Shown piece after piece: positions 21,786-35,200 of a DNA stretch of 64,000 nt. Under the pieces are notes generated by a model. That model saw only the letters and a program-made list of their open reading frames with translations. It had not been told where the DNA came from and ran no database searches. The stretch covers positions 35,824,501 to 35,888,500 of the forward strand of contig CP142452.1 of NCBI GenBank assembly GCA_038049695.1, in the 5' to 3' direction. The position numbers and the translations under genes are program-made. Source of the DNA: Cinnamomum chago. Taxonomy: Eukaryota > Streptophyta > Magnoliopsida > Laurales > Lauraceae. The first letter of the stretch is position 1. Every line of letters begins with the position of its first letter.

Positions 21786-23652
21786 CTTTTGAAATGGGTC
21801 AGGCTTGACCTGACCTGGACCAACTCGGAACCAAACCCAGCCCAAATCGTTGTCTTCTTCCCCAACAGAATACAGGTCGTCTTCCTTTCTTCAACGACCT
21901 GGACCAACCCTGGGCCTGTTTACTATTCTGGATATGGCCTCTGGGTCGAACCTGACATGAACCGACCCGAGACCTGGGACACCCAAGATAGGTCGTCTTC
22001 TTCCTTTCTTCAACGACCCTACTCTGGGACAAAGAAAAGGGAAAAGCTTATATTTTAGCGGAAAAAAAAAAGAATGGAAGAGAAGAGCTTAGAGGCACAT
22101 AAATAATATTAGGAAGAAAGAATGACAAAAATCAAAACAAAAAAAAAAAAAAGAGGAGAAAGAGTCTTCTAGATATTAATGGAAAAAAATGTCAAATGGA
22201 TCAAAATCACGTGGCACCCATGTGACGACAAACCCTTCTGTTCCCATTCATATCCTCATCTTCATCCACAACCAACATCACCAGCACCCTTTCTCTTTCT
22301 CTCTCTCTTTCTCAATCGAGATCGGTTTCTGGTAGGGAGGGAAGAGAATAAAAAAATCAAGCTGAAGAGTATGAGAGAGAGATAGATGGAGATTGAATAG
22401 AAACAGAGAGCAGCGACATCAACCGCCCACACAGAACCCATCCCAGAAATATGGGTTGAAGAAGAAGATGGATAATACAAGATTTGAAATTTGAAATTTC
22501 AAAATTTTATGCCTAAAATGGTTGAAATGGTAAATCAGTAATGAGAATTGTATCCAGGGACCTCTGGCTGTAAACAGTCTAGCTGCTTGGACCAGAGCCC
22601 TTAAAAAGAATTCGTCTGGACTAAAGGCTAGAAACATTCAATTCTAGGAACATTTGGCTAATTATCTCAAAAAATTATTGCATATGATAAGAAGATGATT
22701 GACTAAACTAAAGTTTCTTGTGAGGTTGGAGGCCATATTGAGATAATCTTTAACGATGCTTAGGATGATGCTAAATGGTTCTTAATTGGTGTAGGAACTT
22801 AAAAAAGATAGAAATTATTTTATCCTAAAGACAGAAATGTTCTTGTGGTAGTTAAGGTCATAGAGATAGGGTTATCTAAAATTCATATCATATCGAATGC
22901 CATCAAGGTAATCTAAGACAATGGTGACAAAGAATATAAATTTAGTACATAGATTATGGATATTTTGAAATTAGCAAAAATATTCAGGATATTTTGACAA
23001 TTAGTTCGTCTTGATCTATCGTAAACTCCCATTATTGAGGCTCAAATTTGAAATCCAAATCACTCAATTTTGGGCCAGATTTCACTCAAATTAGAGTTGG
23101 GCCAACTATGTAATTGATCACATGTAAAAATGTGACGGAAATATGAACCAAATTAGATTCAATTTTTTATAGGAGATCGCTATATAGGTGGTGTAACTCC
23201 AATTAGAGTTAGGCATGCATTATTGTCAACTCATAATGGTCTAGTACTCTTCAGCGGCTTAAATTTCTTAGGTGGCCACACTGATTGACGTATTCAACCA
23301 AACATAGAAGATTTGATTAGACTAGTTCTAGGCTGAACTGCAAAATTATTAGAAATGAACTTTGTACGTTTAAATGAAGGCCTTAGTAACATATTAATTA
23401 CTTAACCATGATTTGGCTTAGCCCAACACTCCCAGTTGCAAACCAAATATAACGTAGGCCTTTAGATCAAAATTAAAATTACATCATAATACCATCGACA
23501 ACTTATAGACAAAATGTATGCAACTATACGAAGTTAGACTGTTGTGAGATAACATAAATATGGTGATGAATATGATGGCTAGACCAGCATTGAGTGAAAA
23601 CTTCTAAAAGTTTACTACATATAACAACAATATTTAGGAAGGGTTGCCTTAG
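21786..23652. other. Intergenic DNA downstream of the PAP gene
   Basis: No supported gene. 21.79-22.03 kb is rich in gacctg/ggacc and repeats a 24-bp phrase (ggtcgtcttcctttcttcaa near 21873 and, with an extra cttc, near 21992). 22.26-22.36 kb is a CT-rich stretch followed by gagagagatag. The last few hundred bases before 23653 should hold the PAP 3' UTR; no clear polyadenylation signal was identified. Confidence 0.5.
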
Positions 23653-23878
23653 TTAAAGTTCGTCAATTATAGAAATGGATGGTACAGTTGTCTGTCGGGC
23701 ATTGCACTTGTCAGACCCACTTAGACTCTCCAGCCATACCTCGTCCCCTATGGCCGATTCGGAGTCATTGTTACGATGCCATGTCCAATGGGCATGTGTC
23801 TGATTCAACACAGTGAGACGTCCGTGTCCGAAGCTTGCTTCATGGAACAACGAAAGAGGAGATGTGGGCTTCTTAAAC
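23653..23878 (-). CDS. PAP: PAP exon 5 (C-terminal domain)
   Basis: The acceptor is aattaaag|gtttaag. The exon codes [19 protein letters not shown], then [11 protein letters not shown] and EVWLESL, the conserved PAP C-terminal domain, and ends with TAA at 23653-23655. The final 15 or so residues after DKC are not conserved text I recognise. Confidence 0.93.
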
Positions 23879-26800
23879 CTTTAATTAAAACACACAAAAA
23901 GAATGGTTAGGTAATAATCAATAAACAATGAACTTTTTTTATTTTATTTTATTTTATGAAGAGCCCATTTTCCAATTATAATATATTAAAGTGGAATCTA
24001 ATGTGGAGAGGTAGATAGACACAACACCAAAAACAGGAAATTGGAACGGAAAAGCGTTCCTAATCCTTCCGTTCCTAATCCGTTAAACCGTTCCAAAAGC
24101 GTTCCAATTTCCGTTCCAATTTGGTACCAACCGTTCCTAATCCGTTAAAGCGTTCCAATTTCCTGTTTTTGGAACGGTTTAACGGATTAGGAACGCAAGG
24201 ATTGGGAACGCTTTTCCGTTCCAATTTCCTGTTTTTGGTGTTGTGAGAGTCTTCACTTCCTTAATATTAATTTACCAGGTGATTGCTGGATGGTGAAGGA
24301 GACCTTTCCTTTTTGGTAGGAGCCAAGGTGGGTGGACCATTGAGAGATACCATGTGGGAGTGAACCCCCAAACATGCTAGGGCAAACACCCCTGCACCCT
24401 AGGGGAGAGAACCTAAGAGTCGAACAGTTAGAAGTTGGTTGGGTGTGAATGGGACTCCTAACCATTTAACAAATGTGACTTTTATATTAGTTTTTTGGAT
24501 TTTACCTTCACGTGGGAGTGAACCCCCAAACATGCTAGGGCAAAGACCCCTGCGCCCTAGGGGAGAGAACCTAAGAGTCAAACAGTTGGAAGTTGGTTGG
24601 GTGTGAATGGGACTCCTAACCATTTAACAAAGGTGACTTTTATATTAGTTTTTTGGATTTTACCTTCACATATACAATTTTATCCCCTTTGATGAGAAGT
24701 TATTTTTCATGACCTATTTGGTTGTAAGCATTTTTTATAAGAATTTCGTATATCTAGAATTCCTAACAGCAATGCATAAGCTATGTTTGGGAATTCCGAG
24801 CTCCTTGTTTGATTGAGTTCAGATGGTGAGAATTTGTTGAGCTAGATTTTGAAAGTTACTTATCGCCGACAGAATTCTTAGAATTTGAAAACTCGGAGTA
24901 TTACATTTCCTTGAGCATTTTAGAATTCTACTTTAGGGGGTTTAGTAGATGGAATTCTTCAATTTCTCTAGACGATATATCTCCAAATACTTGCAACCAA
25001 AAAAGCCCTTAAAATTTATAGGAATTTGATTCTAAGCTTCTCAAGTGTCCACTTAATATGCAATAGAAAGCATTAGGAAAACAATCCAACATGAAAAAAT
25101 GAGTCGACTAGAAAGTCAACTGAGTCGATCTGAGTTCTCACATAAGTTGATATAAGAATTTTTTAAATATAAGTCATATAGGTTCAATGAAATGATTCTC
25201 TTACTGTAAAGCAAGGCCTTCTCTGTTCCCTCCATCACCAATAGTCACATGGATAGGTCCGCAAGGGTTCACACTATTGTCATATACTCTTGTCTGCAAT
25301 AGGCAAAATAAATCAACCAGGTAAGTAATATGTTAAATGGCAAGGAATTAATCAAGTGAGCTAAATGCAGTTCTAGGGAACCTTTTTGAGAACCATTCAA
25401 AAGACACATCCCATTGCTTTTGTTTATGTAGATAATAGTTTTTGTTCGACCATTACAATATATGTCACAATCCGAGACCAAGATCGGATTACTCAGGACT
25501 AATCTCGGTTCGCGAACCCATCATACTTACTCCCGTAAATTCCGAATTAACCGAAGTTAAGATGGAATCCACAAGGGATCTATCATACTTACCTGTCAAA
25601 TGTACATTTTTGCAGAATATATATATATATATATATATTGACGGAATAGTAACTAAACAATTACTTTACATAAAATGTAAAGTCCAATAAACACAATTCA
25701 TTTCCTATCAAAGTCAACCCCTGCATATTCAAATACAATGCGGGTGACATCTATTTACTATTCAAAATGAATATACAAAAGTTCTCTCAAAACATTTCCA
25801 ATTATCCTATTCCTTGGCACTCCAATTTAAGTCCATTTGATTAGACCTCTCGGAGGTATCGGATGGACCTCCTCCGCTGGCGGTACGGCCTCGGCATGAC
25901 CGGCACGGGCAACTAAGCCTGTAATCTTCAGCAATAACACCGTGAACATGACGGTTCAACAATGTATATACTGATCTATGATAGCACATGTTATAATAAC
26001 TTGTCAATTTATCAACTTAACAGTTCTAGACATTCCAATCTAGCACAGTAACTATGCATGTATGTCTAGTAATATCAATTACTAAATTGGCAATTACAAT
26101 AGCATTTGTTTCAACTCAGTTCAGTTCAGTTCAGTTCTTCCTAAAGGAAGCAGTCATTTAGTTCGTATTCATTCATTTCATTTGTTCATATTCAATTTAC
26201 TAGCCACATTGAGTACTTATTAGGTGGCTTATCAAATGGGACTTTTCAGTCCATATGTGTGGCTTTTCATTCAATAAATGTTTTCATTACATAGCTTATC
26301 AATGAGAGACTTTTCAGTCTAATGTGTGGGATCTACCAGTGTCTGGATCAGAGATCACTAGCATCACCACGAAGCTCCAGAACACCCTCAGTCCATCTAC
26401 TGCAGTAGGATTGTTTATTAATTCATTGTTACACTTAGTAACTATTCATTATTCATTCATTCAGTCATTCATTGTTCATTCAGTATTCAATTCAATCTAT
26501 CATTTATTTGAAACTTCTAAACCAAATAATTGAGTGAAGCATTCGTTATCCAACGTAAGTATTATTCTCGATGAACATCACTTTCTTTGATAATTTGTAC
26601 GTTAGATAACCTTAGCTAACACCTATGAAGGTTTAGATATCACGAACACTATCCTTAATGCTTTGGCTTTCATTTCAGAAAATCAGAACAAATCTATAAT
26701 TTTCCTCAAGCTCGGTCACCTCGACGGTTACCTATCGGTTAGCCGAATCCATTGTGTGGCACGATTCCCTAATAGCAGAATTAAGCTAATCTTGGTAACA

Positions 26801-29800
26801 GTACCGACTTAGTTTATATTGATCTCGGTGTCCAAGTTTGGCAATAGTGCCAAGACAGCTTCGGCTCGACAACAGTGCCTGCCAGTACCGAGCTTGAGCT
26901 AGCCTCGGTAAGAGTACTGGCTAAGCTCACCTCGATCTCAGCATAGGGCACCTCGGCAACAGTGCCAGGATGCATCCAAATTTGGTCTCGGTATCATCTT
27001 CAGCTCGATACGTCCACAAAGATGAGTACTAAACCATGATTGTACTCCCATAAAACTACGACTACGTTGCAAAACGCGCTGACAGACAAGATGGGAGCCA
27101 GATAATGATAAGGAGTCGTCTTTATCAGACGATCACATCCACATTGATACGAGAAGTCATCTCATGATTCGACTGAACAGTATCTCCACCTACCCCCACT
27201 AAGGGAGCACCAGGTGAAACTTCCACTTATATATAAGGGTAAGAATCCCCTTTGAGGTAGGCAAGATAGGGCAATACAATGCCATGCTACTCAATACAAG
27301 CATACCCGCCTCTCTTATCCATCCTTTGTTCAGTGATAGCCTTAACTCCGGCATCGAAGTGCCTTCGGCTAACTGCAGTCAGGGTCTTTGATCTCTATTT
27401 CTTCTTCCCTTTCAGGGTTTTAAGGCGATCCATCTTTCCCAAAGAAGCTTAAACAACATATTATGAGTTTCATACTCACCTAATCAAAGTCCGTAATATT
27501 TAGGCACTTACAATTGGCGCCGTCTGTGGGAAATGGATTTCAAACCCCGTTCACAAGAATTATGCCTCTGAAAACCCGAAATGGCGAAGGACGATCGATC
27601 AAAGCCCCGTCACCACCACCAGCGATCCCCCACCAGTAGAGATATGGGGGAGGTCTGATACGGCAAACGTAGGAGGATCTGTTATTCTATCAGATTCATC
27701 GTCGAAAGGGGTGACGGTAGCCCCTGTTGAAACAACCTTCTAACGGCTCCTCTTCAACAAAGTGTTCCCCTGTTGGGACCTCCCCCACAAGGCAAAACTC
27801 CAACTATGGCCAGATCTCATTAATCCCCCCAAGGTGGTTCAACGCGCTCTCAGAGGGATTGGTTTCAAGCTGGCGGCAACTCCGAAACTCCTTCGTGGAA
27901 AAGCTCCAGCGCACAGAGCCATCCTAAAGACGAACGACGACCTAATGACGGTCGGAATAAGGCAGACTAAATACACCACTCAATTTGCCAAAAGGTGCCG
28001 GATTGTCTATAGCCAAGTGGAAGCGGCCGACAAAATGGCTCTTACATCCTTGGAATAGGCTCGATAGAAGCTCCGGCTGTGGCTTCGGTGACAACACCAG
28101 CCTCAGCTCAACTTCTTCAATCATAAGCTTCAACATTAGGCCTCGGTGGCAGCACCAGCCTCGGCTATACAACTTCAGCATTAGGCCTCGGTGGCAGCAC
28201 CAGCCTCAGCTGCACAGCTTCAACATTAGGCCTCGGTGGCAGCACCAGCCTTGGCTACACAGCTTCAGCATTAGGCCTCGGTGGCAACACCAGCCTCAAC
28301 TTACAAAGCTCCGGCAATGGCCTCGGTGATAGCACCAGCCACAGATCGGGCAGTTTTAATCGTGACAGCTCCGACAGTGGCTTCAGCGATAACACCAGAC
28401 CAGCCACGACCCAGACAGCTTCAGTCACGACAACCCCAATTCTTACCAAGTTGCGGAACTCGAAAATTACCTACCTACCTAACTACTACAGAGCATTAGA
28501 GAGGTGAAAAAAGACCTTAAAACAGTTTAAGGCACACCTTATTACAGAACTTTGTGATTTCAGCTCGGTTACAGAACCAGCTGTACAGCGCCAAGTTACG
28601 GAACTCGGTGAAAATCACGGCTCGGTTACAGAACCAGCCAGTTCGGTCATAGGACCAAACGTACAACGCTTCAGGTTATGAAACTCGGCGGCTATCCTAG
28701 TTCAGTTGCGGAACCAACTCTACAGTTGAAGAACTAGTTGACTACTCCTGAAAACTAAGTTCAGTTACAGAACTGACTAAGGTTTTTCTGTCATCAAAAT
28801 ACAGGTACTTCTTGAGTTTTAGAACTTAAGTACAATTGGAATTACGGCTATTGAACCGAATTCGACTAGGCTGGGTTGCTTCTGGTTACGGAACCAAAGT
28901 CATTTGCCCAATGGTTTCTCAATTCCAATTACTGAACCAAACTCATTTACTTGGTCAAAGGATCAGAAATTTATGCCAAGGGCCCAGTTATGGAACAGAG
29001 GTCAAGCGCATATATGTTATTTTCAAAAGAAAAGATCGAAGACATGTATGAAAAAGGAATTGTATTCATTGATTGAAAAAATAGTTACAAAATTCTGTAC
29101 ACTTTGCCATTATAAAAGATAAAAAAGAAAAAATACATCAAAAAGCCTCAAGAAGCAAGGGCCTCTGCATTGGCATCTGGAGGGTCAGTCGTGGTAGCTT
29201 GCGGAGTGGCCTCAGGCAAAGGAGTCGAGACATCTTGATCCCTGAATTCTTCAATCAAGTTCTATTCACCAACCAAAGATGCCAAGTTAGCAGATTTCCG
29301 ACTCAAAGCATCAGCCACAACATTACCTTTTCCAGGTACATATGTGAACGGAAAGTCGTAATCCTTGATCAGCTCTAACCAATGGTGTTGTCTCAGATTA
29401 ATATCCTTCTAAGTGAACAAGTACTGAAGGCTTCTGTGATGGCAGTGGACTTCAAAAGTCTCTCCGTATAGATAATGCCTCCATTGCTTCAATGCGAATA
29501 CAACAGCCGCGAGCTCTAGATCATGAGTAGCATAATTCTTCTCATGTTCCTTCAACTGACACGAACCATAAGCATTAGTTAGACCAAAATGCATCACTAG
29601 GAATTCATAGTGACCGTAACGAGTCTTGAATGCAGTCTTCTGTACATCTTGATCTTTAACTCGAATCTGATGATATCTAGTTCGAAGATTAATCTTAGAA
29701 AAGTATGATGCACCCTGGAGTTGATCAAACAGCTCATCGATCCTAGGCAAGGGATATTTGTTCTTAATCGTCACCTGATTTATCTGCCTATAATCGATAC

Positions 29801-32226
29801 ACATTCGAAGGGTGTCATCCTTCTTCTTTACGAACAGTACAGGTGCTCCCCATGGGGAGACACTAGGTCTGATAAAACCCTTGTCAAGCAAATCATGTAT
29901 CTATTTCTTCAATTCATACGACTCTAATGGTGCCATACGATATGGTGCCTTGGGGATCGGTGTTGTACCGGGCACGAGTTCTATCGTGAAGTCTACTTCC
30001 CATGTTGGAGGTAAACCTAGCACTTCATCTGGAAACACGTCTGGAAAATTCACAGACTACGAGAATATCTTGTAACTCCCGTACAGGCTTCTTTTCTAAA
30101 ACGAATGCGATGTAGCCTTCACAACCATTACGCATCATTCGTTCAGCCTTGATTGCTGAAACAAGCCTCGTGTCATACTTCTTTTGGACTCCTTCAAATA
30201 GTACGCTGGCATTAGCCTCATCCACCCTAAAGGTGATGGTTTTGAGGAAATAGTCTAAACAATCCATGTACTTCGCAAGCCAATACATGCCAAAGATCAC
30301 ATCAAAATCACTCATTGCCAGCATTACCAGATTAGTTGGCATTGACACTTCCCCAATTCTAACAATGCATTGAGAAATATATAGTTCACATATTAACCAC
30401 TCCCTAAAGAAGTAGATAAAGTAAAATCATATGCTAATTGCATTATCCGGTTTTGCATATCACAAGCAAATGCAGGTGCTACAAATGAATGCGTAGAACC
30501 GGGATCAAATAATGCAATTGTATGTCTGTTATCTACAAGGATTGTACCTTCAACCACATTCGCTGCAACATTAGCTTGTTCCCTATTGACAGCATGAGTC
30601 ATCCCAGCCATCTGTGGCCTGTTGAGCTACTGTTGTTGTCTAGGCTGTTGTCTCTGTGATTGACACTGCTGGCCTTGACGTTGAGGTTATTGTTATTGTT
30701 GCATAAGAGGAGTTGGCAAGGCTAATCGTTGCTGAGGAGTAGGAAGTGCTGCTTGTCTCTGATTAGGCTATTGGTATAGAGCTTTATCATCTCTCCTAGC
30801 CCTCGGACATTGTGCCATTCTGTGTTCCAAAGAACCACAAACTAAGTAAGCTCCAGTAGTCCTCCAGTATAACTCAATCCTGTGAGCTTTATCACAAGTC
30901 TCATAGACTGGTCTATTCTCATTCCTATCATTCCTAAGAATGAATCTATGTTTCTGTCTTTTATTCCTAAATTGTCCTCCTTTCTTAAACCATGAATCAC
31001 CACTTCTCTTGGTGTTCACAACCTCAACTTCCTTCTCTCTCTGAACTTCCCCCGCCGTATATGCCCTATCCACGGCATCATCAAACATCATAGGCTTTTG
31101 CCCAGCCAATACGATCGTCTTGTACTCTGGATTTAGTCTAAGGAGAAATCTCTTGACTTTCTTAGCTTCAGTATCTACCAATTCGGTAGCATACTTGGAT
31201 AGCTGCAAGAAGGTATAAACATAAGCAGACACGGTCAGTTGACCTTGTTTCAAATTTAGAAACTCTGCTTCTTTCTACTTCCGTACATGCTCTGGGACAA
31301 ACTTTCTTTGAAATTGTGTCTTGAAAGTCTCCCATGTACCATCTGTTGGCATTGCCTTGAAGGCATCCCTGATACTCTTCCACCAGATCTTTGTTGCCCC
31401 TCTAAACATGGTAGAGGTAAGTAACACTCTCTGTCTGTGAGTGCAGACAACTGTATTAAACACATCTTCAATGTGTTCCAGCCACTCATCAGCCTGCATC
31501 ACATCTTCATTCCCATGGATCTCAGTGGCTCCTCTCTTACGAAACCGTTCATAAATAGCATGAGGATCTTTATCCTTATGCTATAACACCACTTGAGTTT
31601 CACATGGTGTTGTTGCTGGACTGGTGGTACAGGTGGAATCTGTGTTTGAGCCTGCATCTGGCTCTGAACTTCTAACATAGCAGCTATCTGGGTCTGCATA
31701 CCCATTTGAGGTTCCTAACTCCTGGCTAACTAGGCTTACATGCCCATCTGTGCCTCATGACTCCTAACCATTTGCTCATTACTTCTAGCTAACTGCTACA
31801 GAATAGCAGTAAACGTAGCATCAACATCAGATATAGGAGGGGAATGTGTGACTACCACGAAGTCATCATTCCCAGATCCTGATCTAGAAGACATGTTGTA
31901 AACAATACGAAAGGTAAGATACACATCTACACTTCCATCACATATATATCACATTCAGTGAAAGCAACAAACACAAATCCTAAGTTGGATTTGTTCTAAA
32001 CGTAACGTTCCTCACTTCGTCCTTTGTTTTGTTCAGTCCTTTTAACTATAGGCTCTAATACCATATAATAAGTATGTCACGACCCGAGCCCGAGATCGGA
32101 TTGCTCAGGACTAATCCCAGGTCGCGAACCCATCATACTTACTCCCGTAAATTCCGAATTAACCAAAGTTAAGACAGAATTCATAAGAGATATATCATAC
32201 TTACCTATCAAATGTACATTTTTGTG

Positions 32227-32260
<34 letters not shown>

Positions 32261-35200
32261 ACGGACTAGTAACTAAACAATTACTTTACATAAAAAGTAA
32301 AGTCCAATATACACAATTCATTTCCTATCAAAGTCAACCCCTGCATATTCAAATACAATGTGGGTGACATCTATTTACTATTCGAAATGAATATACAAAA
32401 GTTCTATCAAAACATTTCGAATTATCCTATTCATTGGCACTGCGATTTAAGTCCATTCGATTAGACCTCCCGAAGGTATCGGATGGGCCTCCTCCACTGG
32501 CGGTATGGCCTCGGCATGACCAACACAGGCAACTGAGCCTGTAATCTTCAACAATAACACCGTGAACACGACGGTTCATTCATTCATTCATTGTTCATTC
32601 AGTATTCAATTCAATCTATCATTTATTTCAGACTTCTAAACCAAACAATTGAGTGAAGCGTTCGTTATCCGACGTCCGTATTATTCTCAATGAACATCAC
32701 TTTATTTGATAATTTGTACGTTAGATAACCTTAGCTAACACCTATGAAGGTTTAGATATCACAAACACTAGTCGTAATGCTTAGACTTTCATTTTAGAAA
32801 ATCAGAACTAATCTACAATTTTCCTCAAGTTCGGTCACCTTGGCGGTTACTTGTCGGTTAGCCGAATTCTGGAAGGCGGCTAACCGAATTGCATTCGGTC
32901 AGCTTTCCAGAACCGCACAATTTCTAATACTTTTCTTTAATTCGGTCACCACGTTGGTCACTAACTCGGCTAATCGAATTCTGAAATTCGGGTAGCCGAA
33001 CCATGGCAGTTACCTTTCGGTTAGCTTTCCAGAAGCTTGTCTTCTGATGAAAATTCCTGACCCAATTTTGGTCACCTTGTGGTCACCTTTCGGCTAGCCG
33101 AATTCACAAATTCGGTTAGCCGAAATTTATCGGTCAGCTCACAGTCAGCTCTCCAAAAGCTGACATTTTCTGTGAAATTCAACCCAGGTGGGTCAATTAG
33201 CTGGCGGTCAGCAATTCGGTCCCAGAACAACATTCCAGAGCTTCAGAAATTCTGAAGCAACTTCTGGAAATTGAACTCCTTGATTCCTACAAGTTCTATA
33301 ACATCATAAATCACTAGAAAAGCATATACTTGCCTCTATTCGGAGATTGACTAATAAAAACCTCTTGCTTAGCTTGGATTAGAGATGGAAACTTCTCAAC
33401 TTGAAGCTTTATCTTTAAGAAAATCCAAGAAGAATATGAAGAAGGTGAAGTGGATGAAGCCCTCTTCAAAAACACATGCTCAACCCTCAATTTTGATGCT
33501 TAATGGAGAGAAAATGGAAGGAAGAAGAAGAAAAGGAGAAGAGAAGTTTCCTAGGGTTTCTGGGATGAAAGAATGAACTCCTTTGAATTCATTTTGGGCT
33601 TATATAAGCCCAACTTTGCATTTAAGTCCACTATTTCCTCTTATTTACAATTCGAGTCAAATAAATGTTCATTTGCTCCATTATTCGTCAAACGAGTTCG
33701 AGTCTTTTATGAAAATTAACGTACTCGTCGAGATATGCGTGTTAGTATCAAGAGTTTCCATATTTGACAAAATACGTGAAGATTCATATTTACAAAAAAA
33801 AAAAACCCTTGTTCTCTTAATTTGAACCTAAAATCAATTCAATTCATTTAATCTCACTCATTATCATTTCATTAGGCCAATTTCATTCATTTTAGGCTAA
33901 TTCAATTCCATTTTTCCATAAACTATTGTTAGCTTAATTAAACATAATTAATTAGCTTAATTTCCAATCAATTAGTGTTAATCTTGATTAACTCGGGACG
34001 GGGTCTAACAATAGAAGAGTGAATGATCCTGAATGCATGATTGTCTTAATAAAAATATGCAAATGTTTTGCACAATAAGGAGCTACTAGATTCAAATCCA
34101 AGCCATTCAATCAAACTTTCATCCTATTTTGATGGATCCCAAGTTTAAACACCATTATGAGAAATAACAATTTGTTTAGAAGCATTTAAAATGAGCAATC
34201 GGATAAGTCCACAAAACTAGGTCATGAGGTCATCATTTCATTAGCATTTGTGGACCTAATTAGGTTTAATTGCATAAAATTGCACTTGATTTCATGATTA
34301 CATGTATTTGGGGTTATTTTTGGAAACATTGTCAGAATTGGTAAAAATTCATTGAATTGCATGACTTTTGTGAAATTAGGTTTTTCTCATCTCATTTATC
34401 ACCCCAAAATTAGGCTTTTGGTTTCATAAATGCATATCTTGCAAATTTTTAACACCATGTGATATTTTTGGAAAGTTGGTCATTTTGGTGCATTACTAGG
34501 CATGTAGCGTCCCATACATGGTTCATAATTATTAATGTTAAAATTGCCTCTTTCAATTTGTAGGAGAAATCAAGAAATGACAACCACATTGAAAAGCAAT
34601 TGAGTAGGGACCACACCTTCATTGGGTGTGAACCTGAGTACACGCCCAAGGAGGGGCCCCACTTTGTCATAGCATGCAAGTTTCCAAGATTTTGATAAAT
34701 TCTTCTTTCTATGTGTTGCCAAAAATTACGATTCTCTCCATCACTAAGATTTGTATTCAAATTCAAATTCAAAAAAGAGATTTGTTTAAGAATGGAAAGA
34801 AGATCTAAAGAAGCTTAGAAAAGTCAAACTTGTGGAAGAAGAAATCTAATCCAAGAAGGAGATAAAGATCAAGAAGGAAATAAAATCAAGAAGCAAGAGA
34901 GAAGGGAATCCAAGCAAGGGTTGCACGTCCACTAGTGGTCCCCACTTACCCTTTGACGTCCCATATGAGGCTGCACAAGAAGAGCATAAAATCTGAAAAT
35001 GTTTTATGGAAGTTTATCCTTAGCACATAAAGATCTCTTGAGGAGCCCAAGATGAAAAGAATTGGACCACAAGACTCTATCATTGGCAAGAAATCAATTG
35101 AAGTTTAAATTGTTGTCAAGATAGAAGGATTGCTTGGGATTCAAGCCAAGAATGAGGAGGTGTGTTACCAAACAAGGGAACATCAGAGATTATAAAAGAG

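Larger units (their letters stand above)
26753..29150 (+). mobile_element. Truncated Tat-like Ty3/gypsy element (Tat-1)
   Basis: A full 5' LTR and primer-binding site are followed by a broken gag piece and tandem repeats, but there is no pol and no 3' LTR. The right end fuses to Tekay-like RNase H sequence somewhere between about 29.1 and 29.2 kb. It is related to the element at 56749 by LTR ends, primer-binding site and gag text. A deletion after insertion probably removed its right half along with part of the Tekay-like element. Confidence 0.75.
25463..34010 (-). mobile_element. Tekay/Del-like Ty3/gypsy element in PAP intron 3, with nested Tat insertion
   Basis: The 5' LTR (minus sense) is 32075-34010; internal gag, protease and RT-RNase H run downwards to about 29.2 kb; the 3' LTR survives only as 25463-26752. 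Target-site copies are atata (25458-25462) and ataga (34011-34015), one base apart. The LTRs start tgttagaccccgtcccg and end ggtcgtgaca on the minus strand, as in Tekay/Del-type elements. Integrase, polypurine tract and the first part of the 3' LTR are missing, replaced by a truncated Tat-like element. It has the same orientation as PAP. Confidence 0.85.

Noticed and set aside
21588-21845. Repetitive protein (NLSEF repeats) on minus
   Set aside because: It is the translation of an AT-rich minisatellite; no start context or relative.
23653-25293. A separate PAP pseudogene fragment at 23.7-25.3 kb
   Set aside because: Its exons supply exactly the residues missing from the 48-54 kb part, in phase, same strand and correct order; one split gene is simpler.
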